Assembly (NCBI GenBank): GCA_019694515.1
Contig: JAIBBU010000003.1
Span: 124,001-188,000, forward strand
DNA length: 64,000 nucleotides
Direction of reading: 5' to 3'
DNA from: Oligoflexia bacterium
GTDB lineage: Bacteria > Bdellovibrionota_C > UBA2361 > JBGSMV01
The first letter of the stretch is position 1; every line of letters starts with the position of its first letter. Below, in pieces: positions 19,420 through 27,355 of this stretch. Under the pieces are notes generated by a model. The model had not been told where the DNA came from. It did not search any database and was given only the letters and a program-made list of their open reading frames with translations. The translations under genes and the position numbers were made by a program.

Positions 19420-19897
19420 ATCGTGGGTAGAAAGGGGACTACACTGGCCGCTTGGAATTGTGACCTTCTTTCTGCTCTTGGCCGCATTTAATGTTTACGT
19501 CGGATGGGCGGCGTATCATAGCCGAACCACTTATATAGAAGATGGACCCTACGAAAAGGGGCTGGCCTACGAGAATACTATTGAGGATCTCCAGCGAGCA
19601 AAGGATTCTGGAGTTCAGGTCAAATACGCGATCTCACCAGCGGACAGCGCGGGGATGCGGCAAGTTAGCTTAACACTTCTGGACGCGCAGCAGCGTCCCG
19701 TATCCGGCGCTGAGGTAGAGCTATCTGTATTGCGTCTGTCGGATGGTTCGCTTGATCGCAGTGCCGCTTTGCAGGCGGAAGGTGATGGGTATCGGGCCAC
19801 AATGCATCTGCCCCTTAGTGGGCTTTGGCTGTTTCGATTAACGATCCGGCTAGATCAGCGGTCGCTGGCGTTTGAATCCAAGCAGATGCTTTCTTAG
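19412..19897 (+). CDS. ccoH: CcoH/FixH, cbb3 oxidase assembly factor
   Basis: The 161-residue protein has one N-terminal transmembrane helix (about 14-32, GIVTFFLLLAAFNVYVGW) and a FixH-type extracytoplasmic domain beginning TTYIEDGPYEKGLAYENTI. It is required for stable cbb3 assembly. It overlaps ccoG by 8 bases and is the last gene of the cco cluster. Confidence 0.9.
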   Translation: MNKSWVERGLHWPLGIVTFFLLLAAFNVYVGWAAYHSRTTYIEDGPYEKGLAYENTIEDLQRAKDSGVQVKYAISPADSAGMRQVSLTLLDAQQRPVSGAEVELSVLRLSDGSLDRSAALQAEGDGYRATMHLPLSGLWLFRLTIRLDQRSLAFESKQMLS

Positions 19898-20056
19898 TAC
19901 GCAGCGCGGCTCGAGCGTTTCTTCAAATCCGATTCAGACTGCTTAACGTATTGTATTTCCTCTATATTTTCTGTGTAGCGCGAGAATCATTAACGCCCGC
20001 TGCTAAGCTCGGTCGCTTGAGTTTTGCACATAACTATGTGAAGTCAGGAATCTGCT

Positions 20057-21679
20057 ATGAATTCGCCTCAGCGTATAAGTTCGCCGATCAATACCGGCCC
20101 GGAGGAGACCGATTATTCGTCGTCCCTCGCGCAGTTGGCACCGCTGATGGAGCAGTACCGCCAGGATCTCAAATCGAAGGTTGCTCCCGGTGAATGCTTC
20201 AATCCCATTAGTCCAGTTCTGGTGGCGTTGATCCCGCATGTGCAAAGTTGCACCCGTGCTGCCCTGATCGAAGGACTCTTCGGTGCGGAGTCTGCACAGT
20301 CGCTGTACGAAGCCAATCGCATCTTCCACTACTCGACACTGCCGGAACTAGCGCAGCGCGAAGTAGCTAGTATATTGCAGAATGCATTTGCGCGGGTCGA
20401 TATGCGATTGGCGATACGGCAGATTGATCCAACCGCGAATAAGCGCGACCATTTTACAAAGCCGCCCATGAGCCTCGAGCCTGTGCTGCGTAACTTCTCC
20501 CTCGACGGACTGCTATCCTATCAGACCGCGCAGCTTTTTAGTGATCAGCTTTCTCAACAGTGTCAGTCTTCTGCAAACTATGGTGTCGAGCTGCGAGAGA
20601 CCGGACCCGGAAGGTTTAAGGTTGATGTAGTATTCTCACCTTCTCTAGCCGGAGTAATTGGACGGGAAGCACGGCAGGCTTTGAGGTCCATTCTTACCTT
20701 GATGCATCGCGCTAATCTTGCCGTTGATTTATTTGCTGCGTTGGATTTGGAACTTAGCGCGCCTGTGCTGCGAGCGATACTGCGTGATCCCCGCGATCCT
20801 TGGAAGATGCTTGAAATCAGGGAGGTCAGGAATCAGATTGCGCTGCACCAGGCATTTAACGACGAATACCCCGAGGCTACTCAGGAGCAGCGCCAATGGG
20901 CGTTCGCAAATCTTCTAGGCTCGCGTGCTCCGCTGCGCCGTCTTGCCGAAAAGTTACGACCCACTCCAGAAGTTTCGTCTGAGGCGGAGGCGACAGCGGA
21001 AACGCCGACGCTAAAGAGGTTAGATTATCGCACTGCTTTTATCGAGGGCATTGCCGGACTTTTACGCCAGGGGTACCCGGAGTTGGCCGACCTGAAACAG
21101 GTGTCTCGGCGCTTTTATGCTTTACACGCGCGCGGATGCTCTTATACGGAGATCGCGGCGGTGCTGCTGACTGAAATTGACAAAGCTCCCGGGGAGCGCC
21201 GTTCTCCGTTTGATCTGGCTGAAGAAATTTATCTAGCGCGGCTGAGAGGAGTTGCCCCGAGCACCGGGCAAAAACCAGCGATTAGTGTGGAGGTAGTGCC
21301 ACCAAAAGATGATCCGGAGCCTGAATCCTCGACGATTGCGGCCTTTGAACCTGCCGGAGGGAGCTCCTTCTCGAAGTGGTTCGAGGGACTTGATACAGAC
21401 TCTAAGCGCGTAATCGGGGCGAGATTGTTTAGGGTCGAACAGGGCAACTTCGGCGATTATGATCGGGTAGCGCGAGGGAAGGAACCGCTTTTCGAGCTAC
21501 GCTGGCCTGGCAAGCGTTATGATTTCCGGATCTATTTTTGTCTGCCTTCGCCAAACGAAGTGGTGGTGCTTTATGGCGGAACTAAAGATACACAGGAACG
21601 CGACATTCGGCGCGCGCTGGAGCTCTATCAGGAATATCAGGGCATGAATGGCGGAGCATCCCTCAGGCCGTTGGTTTAG
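20057..21679 (+). CDS. Large protein of unknown function with a C-terminal RelE/HigB-like (HI1419-type) domain
   Basis: This 540-residue soluble protein has an N-terminal part (about 1-430) I do not recognise, mostly helical, with a Pro/Glu-rich linker near 315-330 and another near 405-430. Residues about 436-530 resemble the small HI1419/Gp49-like killer proteins of type II toxin-antitoxin systems. These features include FSKWFEGL, an RVEQGNFGDYD stretch, FELRWPG, a YDFRIYF strand, VVVLYGG-KDTQERDI and a final helix. In the family this is a free-standing protein of about 100 residues, usually with an HTH antitoxin gene beside it; no such gene is here. An AGGA site precedes the ATG. Toxin activity is unproven. 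Confidence 0.75.
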   Translation: MNSPQRISSPINTGPEETDYSSSLAQLAPLMEQYRQDLKSKVAPGECFNPISPVLVALIPHVQSCTRAALIEGLFGAESAQSLYEANRIFHYSTLPELAQREVASILQNAFARVDMRLAIRQIDPTANKRDHFTKPPMSLEPVLRNFSLDGLLSYQTAQLFSDQLSQQCQSSANYGVELRETGPGRFKVDVVFSPSLAGVIGREARQALRSILTLMHRANLAVDLFAALDLELSAPVLRAILRDPRDPWKMLEIREVRNQIALHQAFNDEYPEATQEQRQWAFANLLGSRAPLRRLAEKLRPTPEVSSEAEATAETPTLKRLDYRTAFIEGIAGLLRQGYPELADLKQVSRRFYALHARGCSYTEIAAVLLTEIDKAPGERRSPFDLAEEIYLARLRGVAPSTGQKPAISVEVVPPKDDPEPESSTIAAFEPAGGSSFSKWFEGLDTDSKRVIGARLFRVEQGNFGDYDRVARGKEPLFELRWPGKRYDFRIYFCLPSPNEVVVLYGGTKDTQERDIRRALELYQEYQGMNGGASLRPLV

Positions 21680-21739
21680 CTGCGGTACAATCGCACGGCA
21701 AAACCGCGCTCACGGCTACACGAGTTATGCGATTTGAGT

Positions 21740-21797
21740 ATGAAGTTCCTGCAAGGATGATTTGAACTGTCATTGCGAGCGGAGCGAAAGCCTGCCT
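21740..21797. repeat. Partial copy of the dispersed repeat
   Basis: The stretch ATGAAGTTCCTGCAAGGA, a short variable part, then TGTCATTGCGAGCGGAGCGA also occurs at about 36069-36117. The continuation AAAGCCTGCCT matches about 26942-26954. The right arm is absent, so this is a half element lying between the toxin-domain gene and ung. Confidence 0.7.
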
Positions 21798-21803
21798 CGC
21801 GTT

Positions 21804-22526
21804 CTAGCCGCGCAGCGACCAGTCGATCTCGGCAAGGCCCTTATCCTTGAGAAACTGATTCGCTTTTATGAAGTGGCCGCAGCCAAAAAATCCGCGCGAG
21901 GCCGAGAGCGGCGAAGGATGTGGAGATTCTAATACCAGATGCCTGGAGCGATCGATAAATGCACATTTCTTCTGAGCATAGGCACCCCATAACATGAACA
22001 CCAGATTGGTTCGATGCAGCGCAAGTTCATGAATCACCCGATCGGTAAACCGCTCCCAACCGCGGTTGGCATGTGAACCGGCCCGCCCGGCTTCAACCGT
22101 CAGTACTGCGTTTAGCAGCAGTACTCCCTGCGCAGCCCATTGTTCGAGGCAACCAAAATGGCGATCAAATTCGACGCCGAGTTCATTTTTAATCTCTTTG
22201 AAGATATTCTGAAGCGAAGGCGGTGGCTCAATGCCTGGTTTTACCGAGAATGATAAGCCATGAGCCTGGTTAGGGCCGTGATAGGGATCCTGCCCGACGA
22301 TTACGACTTTGACCGCGGAGAAGTCGGTAAAATGGAGCGCGTTGAAAACCTCCGAGTTGCGGGGATAAATCAATTTACCGGCGGCGCGCTCTCTTTCGAC
22401 AGTCGCAATCAGCTCTTTAAAATACGGTTGATCCCGCTCGCCATGCAGGACTTCTTTCCATGTTAGAGGCTCGTGGTCAATCGCAGCTGCTGAATTCTCC
22501 ATAGACGTTAATTTGGTTTGTACCAT
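21804..22526 (-). CDS. ung: Uracil-DNA glycosylase, family 1
   Basis: The 240-residue enzyme removes uracil from DNA in base-excision repair. It carries the water-activating motif VGQDPYHG (catalytic D80), the [12 protein letters not shown] segment and the C-terminal [13 protein letters not shown] loop. All family 1 motifs are intact. An alternative ATG eight codons later would give a product closer to the family norm; neither has a clear ribosome-binding site. Confidence 0.96.
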   Translation of the reverse strand: MVQTKLTSMENSAAAIDHEPLTWKEVLHGERDQPYFKELIATVERERAAGKLIYPRNSEVFNALHFTDFSAVKVVIVGQDPYHGPNQAHGLSFSVKPGIEPPPSLQNIFKEIKNELGVEFDRHFGCLEQWAAQGVLLLNAVLTVEAGRAGSHANRGWERFTDRVIHELALHRTNLVFMLWGAYAQKKCAFIDRSRHLVLESPHPSPLSASRGFFGCGHFIKANQFLKDKGLAEIDWSLRG

Positions 22527-22567
22527 AAATCATACGAAAATGAAGCTTTGGGTCCGGGTGGGCGGTG

Positions 22568-23053
22568 TCAGGCCAGTTGAGTTGCGTTAAGGAGGCGCGA
22601 CTGCAGCTCGGCATGGTCGAAGTAGCCCTTGAGCGTTTTCAGGGTCTGAATGACATAATCCAATATCGCCATCCAATCCACCTGATCCCCGTAGCGATTG
22701 ATTATTAGACTGACACCGGTGAATACAATCGGAGCTAATAGCGCGGGCAAGATTCCCTCGACTTCGATACCGGGCAGCAATTTTACTAAGATCCAGAAAA
22801 TCAATCCGTTCGTTAGAAAGAGAAATGCGGCGCGGGTAGTAAAATGGTCGGGAACGCTGAAGAAAAGGGCAGCATCCCAATATTTTGAATTTACAAAGGC
22901 GAGGGCTACTACGATCAGCAGAGCGCCGAATGGACTGCTTACCGAGAGCCGCGGAATCAGCAGACACGTAATTAACATCGCTACAGTCTGCAAGAACCAA
23001 TAGCTTATATTAAGCGAGAACAGCGCCGGTAAATGGTTGGCTACCTCAGGCAT
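22568..23053 (-). CDS. Four-helix membrane protein of the phage-holin 4 superfamily (PF04020 type)
   Basis: The 161-residue protein has four hydrophobic helices with the arrangement of the widespread PF04020 (formerly DUF360) proteins, for example ALAFVNSKYWDAALFF and FLTNGLIFWILVKLLPGIEVEG. Despite the name these are mostly chromosomal proteins of unknown function. It follows the Yip1-like gene by 22 bases on the same strand, suggesting co-transcription. The C-terminal tail of about 30 residues is helical and charged. Confidence 0.75.
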   Translation of the reverse strand: MPEVANHLPALFSLNISYWFLQTVAMLITCLLIPRLSVSSPFGALLIVVALAFVNSKYWDAALFFSVPDHFTTRAAFLFLTNGLIFWILVKLLPGIEVEGILPALLAPIVFTGVSLIINRYGDQVDWMAILDYVIQTLKTLKGYFDHAELQSRLLNATQLA

Positions 23054-23075
23054 TTTGAGAGTCGTCCGCCCGATA

Positions 23076-23849
23076 CTATTCGTGGGCCTGTGGAATCATC
23101 TTCTCAAACTGCTTCAGCCCCTCCTGGATCTTATTCAGATCAATCTCGCCGTTATCAGTCTTGAAGCTGACCGGCGGAGGATTGGTGGAGGGTGTCACGA
23201 TTGCAAAGAGCACGCTTAGTACGATTCCGGCAATTATGCTGACAACGATCGTTACCGCAAAATAGGGGAGTCGCTTGGCTTCCGGCACGCCGGTCATCAC
23301 CGGGATGGCGTTCCAGATCAAATACAAGCCATACAAGCCGCCAACCAAAGCTAACAATCCGTTGATGCCCAATGATGGCAGGATGTTGAAAAGCCCGGCG
23401 ATGTAGCTGGGGGTCGCAGCAAAAGCAACCATCTTCAAACAGGAGACGAGGTTGGTTGAGCCTTCAAATTTGGGCGCAAGCTTGTCTGCGATGAACGCGA
23501 AGAGGTAAGCCCCGACGAGACTCATAACAAAAGCCATTAGCTGGCCGCCAAATGCCGACACTATCCCCGGCCGAAACGTTCCAATGAAGGGAACATGCTT
23601 GCCAAAAATCACTAGCCCCAAAAATCCGCACAATGCAGGGAGCCCGGCCATCGGCAAAATCCAGCGCTTGTAAAGCTCTGGGATACCCATTGAATCGTTC
23701 TTCAGGTCCTGCCAAACCGTGGTCGGATTGAAGAGGATGGCTTTGCTACGCGCAATCAGCCATTGCCAATCAATTGGTCCGCCGTTGGAGGAGCCGCCTG
23801 AAGTTGAATTGGAGGAGTTGGTCGAACCGAGATCTTGCGCGAAATTCAT
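23076..23849 (-). CDS. Yip1-domain membrane protein
   Basis: The 257-residue protein has a Gly/Ser/Asn-rich N-terminus, then the Yip1 signature NPTTVWQDLKNDSMGIPELYKRWILP and about five transmembrane helices. A short cytoplasmic or periplasmic tail follows. Bacterial Yip1 proteins have no established function. AGGAG lies seven bases upstream of the ATG. It is the first gene of a two-gene unit with the holin-superfamily protein. Confidence 0.85.
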   Translation of the reverse strand: MNFAQDLGSTNSSNSTSGGSSNGGPIDWQWLIARSKAILFNPTTVWQDLKNDSMGIPELYKRWILPMAGLPALCGFLGLVIFGKHVPFIGTFRPGIVSAFGGQLMAFVMSLVGAYLFAFIADKLAPKFEGSTNLVSCLKMVAFAATPSYIAGLFNILPSLGINGLLALVGGLYGLYLIWNAIPVMTGVPEAKRLPYFAVTIVVSIIAGIVLSVLFAIVTPSTNPPPVSFKTDNGEIDLNKIQEGLKQFEKMIPQAHE

Positions 23850-23977
23850 AGCCGGCTCCTAAGCCGAAAAATAAGTTATTCCGGGGATTTACTACGTAAA
23901 GGCGGGAAATACAAGTTCTTTATCCGGGCAGCCAGCGGACGGGCAGCGGCAACGTGATACTGATGGAAGTAAAGGTC

Positions 23978-24014
23978 CGCCGAGCTAGTGATATTGTATA
24001 TCTCCAGCTCGGCG
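23978..24014 (-). terminator. Hairpin downstream of the secreted-protein gene
   Basis: CGCCGAGCT (23978-23986) pairs perfectly with AGCTCGGCG (24006-24014) around a 19-base loop, 11 bases past the stop of the minus-strand gene at 24025. The T-tract is weak, so it may be a terminator or an RNA-stabilising stem. Confidence 0.4.
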
Positions 24015-24024
24015 CGGGGGTGCG

Positions 24025-24417
24025 TTAGTTTTTTAGCACGCCATTAAAGGTAAAATTAGAGGTTTTCCCGGCTTTGTCGGTAACCTGTGCGGTGCCATGG
24101 ATCTTTTTCCCCTTGAGCACCCCGTTCCAGACCAGTTTGTTGCCGTCTTTATTGGTGGTGCTGGCGTTAAAGCGGGTCTTTTTGCCATCCAAGCTTGAGG
24201 CATACTCAGCGGCCCGGTAGCCCTGCTTATCCCAGTTTAGGCTGTGAAACTTGCCATCTTTAAACTCGAAGCTATCCGGATCGCCCTTTTTCTTGCCATC
24301 CATGACCGTGGCCCCGGTGTAGGATTTCCCATCTAGGGTGTTAGGTGTGGCAGCTAAGACAGGGACGGAGATCAAACAGGCCGCGGTAAGCAGAGTAATC
24401 AATAAGCGCGCTTTCAT
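24025..24417 (-). CDS. Small secreted protein of unknown function
   Basis: The 130-residue product has a signal peptide (MKARLLITLLTAACLISVPVLA, cleavage after VLA). The mature part of about 108 residues is lysine- and glycine-rich and appears all-beta (FEFKDGKFHSLNWDKQGY, then GKTSNFTFNGVLKN). There are no cysteines in the mature part. AGGAG lies ten bases upstream of the ATG. I do not recognise a family; a periplasmic beta-barrel-like fold is a guess. Confidence 0.8.
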   Translation of the reverse strand: MKARLLITLLTAACLISVPVLAATPNTLDGKSYTGATVMDGKKKGDPDSFEFKDGKFHSLNWDKQGYRAAEYASSLDGKKTRFNASTTNKDGNKLVWNGVLKGKKIHGTAQVTDKAGKTSNFTFNGVLKN

Positions 24418-24470
24418 AATTGGTGTGCTCCTAAATAAGCCGACTTAGGCGCATACTAGTCGCCCCGACA

Positions 24471-24494
24471 GCTGGGCACAAGTATTTGCCCAGC
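24471..24494 (-). terminator. Hairpin downstream of fliG
   Basis: GCTGGGCA (24471-24478) and TGCCCAGC (24487-24494) form a perfect 8-bp stem with an 8-base loop, about 70 bases past the fliG stop. No T-run follows on the minus strand, so the call rests on position and stem strength. Confidence 0.4.
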
Positions 24495-24563
24495 TCCAGT
24501 GATTCATGGGGTGCAGATCCAAAGCGACACTCAGGATAATCTTGGCAGAATGGGAAAAAGGGG

Positions 24564-25574
24564 TTAGACGAAGGCTTCTTCGGCGCCGGCGCCACCCACT
24601 GCGATCTTACCTTCAGCTTCCAGACGCCGCACAATATCGACAATGCCTTGCTGCGCCTTCTCCACGTCTTTGAGTTTAACGGGTCCGAGCGCCTCCAAGT
24701 CCTCGTTGATCATTTGGGCCGCACGTTGCGAAACGTTTCTGAAGAGCAGGTCTTTGAGATCTGGGCTGGCGGTCTTCAATGACAAGACCAACTGATCGCG
24801 CGGCACTTCCTTGAGCACAGCCTGGATACCCTTATCGTCGATCTTCTTAACATCCTCGAAGGTGAACATCAGGTTGCGAATCTGTTCGGCCAGATCCGGA
24901 TACATCTCTTCAATTTCGGTAAGGATGCGCTCCTCGTTCGTGCGATCAACGAAGTTCAGGATATCTGCGGCGGATTTGGGTCCTACGACTTCCTCTTCGT
25001 TCGAACCGGTGACACGCAGCTGTGCACGCAATACTTCGCGCACCTCATCCACCACATCACCTTTGACATTATTCAGATTGGCGATGCGAATCAAAATATC
25101 CGTTTGTCCCTCCTCGGCCAGCGTCTGCAAGACCTTGGCGGCTTGATCCGGGTTCATCTTGGTCATCAGGAAGGCGACGGTCTGGGGATGCTCAGCGGAG
25201 ATGAAGGCGTTGAGAATTTTTTCAGGTACGTCGGCAAGGATGGCGCTGATCGGCTCCTTGCGTGCGCCGGTAATATATTCGAGGAGTCCCTGTCCCTCGG
25301 CGTCACCGAAGGCTTCGGCGATAACTTCCTTGGCGAATTCGCGGCCGTCGACCAGCACGTTCGAGCCGCCCTTCATCATGTTCATGAATTCGCGGGTTAC
25401 TTCGAACTGCGATTCGCGGTCGACTTCCGACACCGCCATGAAAGCGCGGCTGATACGCTTGACTTCCTGTTCGTTGAGGTGCTGCAGTACCTCTGACGCT
25501 AGCTCCTTACCTAAGGTAAGAAGGGTCAGGGCTGCTTTCTCAACGTTGGTAAAGTTTCGTTTGCCTGCTGGCAC
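24564..25574 (-). CDS. fliG: FliG, flagellar motor switch protein
   Basis: The 336-residue protein has the three FliG domains. The middle domain carries EHPQTVAFLMTKMNPDQAAKVL near residues 127-146. The C-terminal torque domain contains DLVLSLKTAS-type and DLKDLLFRNVSQRAA segments with the charged residues that face the stator. Length is typical. The start is GTG with AAGGAG upstream. It is the only flagellar structural gene in the window, separate from the che operons, and its end carries an Ala/Gly-rich tail. Confidence 0.96.
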   Translation of the reverse strand: MPAGKRNFTNVEKAALTLLTLGKELASEVLQHLNEQEVKRISRAFMAVSEVDRESQFEVTREFMNMMKGGSNVLVDGREFAKEVIAEAFGDAEGQGLLEYITGARKEPISAILADVPEKILNAFISAEHPQTVAFLMTKMNPDQAAKVLQTLAEEGQTDILIRIANLNNVKGDVVDEVREVLRAQLRVTGSNEEEVVGPKSAADILNFVDRTNEERILTEIEEMYPDLAEQIRNLMFTFEDVKKIDDKGIQAVLKEVPRDQLVLSLKTASPDLKDLLFRNVSQRAAQMINEDLEALGPVKLKDVEKAQQGIVDIVRRLEAEGKIAVGGAGAEEAFV

Positions 25575-25661
25575 CTATTACACTCCTTGCTCTAGGATAT
25601 TCAGATGACGATTAGGGTCCGGTGGTCGCCTGAAAATCGAGTCGGCTAACTAGTTGATATT

Positions 25662-26078
25662 ATGAATAAACCCGCTAATCCTTCGCCAGCGCTGACAGTC
25701 TCGATTGAGAGTTTCTCTTATCGCAAGGGTCTCCCGGCTCCTCCCACCGAGCATGGAGGGGGCTTTGTTTTCGATTGCCGCTGCGTCCCAAACCCTGGGC
25801 GCGAAGAGCGTTTTAAGGCTCTGACCGGCCAGAACCAGGCGGTGGCGGATTACCTTAGGGAGCGCAGCGAGGCTAGCGCCTTTGAACTACACTGCTTCGC
25901 GTTGATCGAGCAGGCCGTTAGTAGCTACCTTGAACGCGGTTTCAATAGTCTGGAAGTGGCTTTCGGCTGCACGGGAGGTCAGCATCGCTCAGTGTATTTT
26001 GCCGAGAAATTAGCCGCCAAGTTGCAGAGTGTTAAGAATGTCACAGTTAAACTCTCGCACCGGGATATGCCGCGCTGA
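25662..26078 (+). CDS. Stand-alone RapZ C-terminal domain protein
   Basis: The 138-residue protein corresponds to the C-terminal domain of RapZ (YvcJ) without the N-terminal P-loop domain. Matching features are FVFDCRCVPNPG, LTGQNQAVADYL, the loop GCTGGQHRSV and the final LSHRDMP. In E. coli this domain binds glucosamine-6-phosphate and RNase E. It lies 3 bases ahead of a sugar nucleotidyltransferase gene, which supports an amino-sugar-linked role, but no kinase gene is beside them. Confidence 0.85.
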   Translation: MNKPANPSPALTVSIESFSYRKGLPAPPTEHGGGFVFDCRCVPNPGREERFKALTGQNQAVADYLRERSEASAFELHCFALIEQAVSSYLERGFNSLEVAFGCTGGQHRSVYFAEKLAAKLQSVKNVTVKLSHRDMPR

Positions 26079-26081
26079 ACT

Positions 26082-26798
26082 ATGAAGGCCATGATTTTAG
26101 CAGCGGGATTTGGCACACGCTTAGGCGCGATCGGGAAGACTACCCCTAAGTGCCTGGTTGAGGCGGGCGGCAAGGCCATGCTTGAGCATGTCGCTCAACG
26201 CCTGAAGCTGGCCGGCGTTACCGAACTTGTGATCAATCTTCATCACCTCGGAGATCAGGTTAAAAGTTTTGTAGAACGCCGTGGGAATTTCGGTGTGCAA
26301 GTCACCTTCTCGCATGAAGCCACGATTCTGGGCACGGGCGGCGGTATCAAGGCCGCCAGGAAATTCCTGGCCGATGCCCCGTACTTTTTGGTGCATAACG
26401 GGGATGTCTATTCTGAATTCGATCTCGCGGCATTAGCACAGACGCATGTTGCTACTCGCGCCTTGGCAACACTAGCTGTGATGACGCGGGAAACCAGTCG
26501 TCCGTTGCTCTTTACACCGGAGGGTAGGTTGGCTGGGTGGCAAGGGGGGACGGGCAGTTCGGAAATTATCGGAGACGAAAGTACCTTGATCAAACGCGCC
26601 TTCAGCGGGATTCATATTCTCTCGCGTGAAATTTTTGAGTACATGGATCAGCAGTCCGGCGAGTTTTCTATTATCTCGACCTACATGCGGGCGGTGAAGG
26701 CCGGTGCACAAATCGCTGCGTGTGAAACCGGCAATAGTTTTTGGATTGATATTGGAACTCCCGAAAAGCTGCAGGAATTGCGGCGGCGACTGGGCTAA
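26082..26798 (+). CDS. Sugar-1-phosphate nucleotidyltransferase, MurU-like
   Basis: The 238-residue enzyme has the nucleotidyltransferase signature MILAAGFGTRLGAIGKTTPKC, the product loop GTGGGIK and the metal-binding VHNGDVYS. It ends with FWIDIGTPEKL, typical of the MurU/mannose-1-phosphate guanylyltransferase group. MurU makes UDP-MurNAc from MurNAc-1-phosphate in cell-wall recycling; another sugar-1-phosphate is possible. It is coupled to the RapZ-like gene. An AmpG-type muropeptide importer is encoded at 42.4-43.6 kb, which fits a recycling role. Confidence 0.85.
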   Translation: MKAMILAAGFGTRLGAIGKTTPKCLVEAGGKAMLEHVAQRLKLAGVTELVINLHHLGDQVKSFVERRGNFGVQVTFSHEATILGTGGGIKAARKFLADAPYFLVHNGDVYSEFDLAALAQTHVATRALATLAVMTRETSRPLLFTPEGRLAGWQGGTGSSEIIGDESTLIKRAFSGIHILSREIFEYMDQQSGEFSIISTYMRAVKAGAQIAACETGNSFWIDIGTPEKLQELRRRLG

Positions 26799-26805
26799 GG
26801 CGCGT

Positions 26806-26911
26806 GTCTTACTGCTCGTAAGAAACCTTTACAATTATCTAGAGACAAAGCCTACATCGACATAATGTTAGGGGTTGCTTCACCCTCGCCAAGCTCGGGT
26901 TCGCAATGACA
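26806..26911. repeat. Right half of the 211-bp repeat element
   Basis: This segment matches the right half of the full element at 27010-27220 almost base for base, starting at GTCTTACTGCTCGTA and ending CGGGTTCGCAATGACA. The similarity continues past both copies through AAGGTAACATCCATAATTGC. So bases 26806 to about 26945 and 27115 to about 27250 form a direct repeat about 309 bases apart, suggesting a local duplication. It begins 8 bases after the nucleotidyltransferase stop. Confidence 0.85.
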
Positions 26912-27009
26912 GAAGGTAACATCCATAATTGCGAGCGGAGCGAAAGCCTGCCTCCGCTTATGCCTGAACGCGCCCCCTGTCAATACAAGCTCCTGTCAAT
27001 GCGAGCCCC

Positions 27010-27220
27010 TGTCATTGCGAGCGGAGCGAAGCAAACCCTAACTTTAAGTCGTAATGGTCTCTGGGCTGAAAAAGTTAGGAGAATTTTCTGCGCATCTTCT
27101 AACCAGTAGCCGTAGTCTTACTGCTCGTAGGAAACCTTTACAATTATCTAGAGACAAAGCCTACATCGACATAATGTTAGGGGTTGCTTCGCCCTCGCCA
27201 AGCTCGGGTTCGCAATGACA
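27010..27220. repeat. Full 211-bp inverted-repeat element, copy 1
   Basis: The left arm TGTCATTGCGAGCGGAGCGA continues to CCCTAAC. The right arm is its imperfect inverse, from GTTAGGGGTTGCTTC to CGCAATGACA, with about 12 extra bases. The interior contains a GTTAGGAGAA/TTCTAAC stem and no ORF of note. An equally long copy lies at 36097-36307, so the element is a defined MITE-like or REPIN-like unit. No target duplication was visible at its ends. Confidence 0.85.
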
Positions 27221-27304
27221 TAAGGTAACATCCATAATTGCGAGCATAGCGAGGTAATCCCTGTGTAACCCGGACCGCAATGATCGGAAATCGCTCCTCG
27301 AATT

Positions 27305-27328
27305 CTGCCGCAGCAAAAACCGCGGCAG
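27305..27328 (+). terminator. Terminator-like hairpin after the repeat block
   Basis: CTGCCGC (27305-27311) pairs with GCGGCAG (27322-27328) around a 10-base loop, followed by AGCTTTTCTTCC on the plus strand. It could end transcripts from the RapZ-like/nucleotidyltransferase unit and lies just before the convergent ankyrin gene. Confidence 0.5.
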
Positions 27329-27355
27329 AGCTTTTCTTCCCGTGCCAAGCTCCCT

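Noticed and set aside
22568-23053. Prophage lysis holin
   Set aside because: The PF04020-type protein has holin in its family name only; no phage genes surround it and it pairs with a Yip1-like gene.
26806-27250. Possible CRISPR array
   Set aside because: The repeats are long (about 130-210 bp), inverted-ended and irregularly spaced, and no cas genes are nearby.
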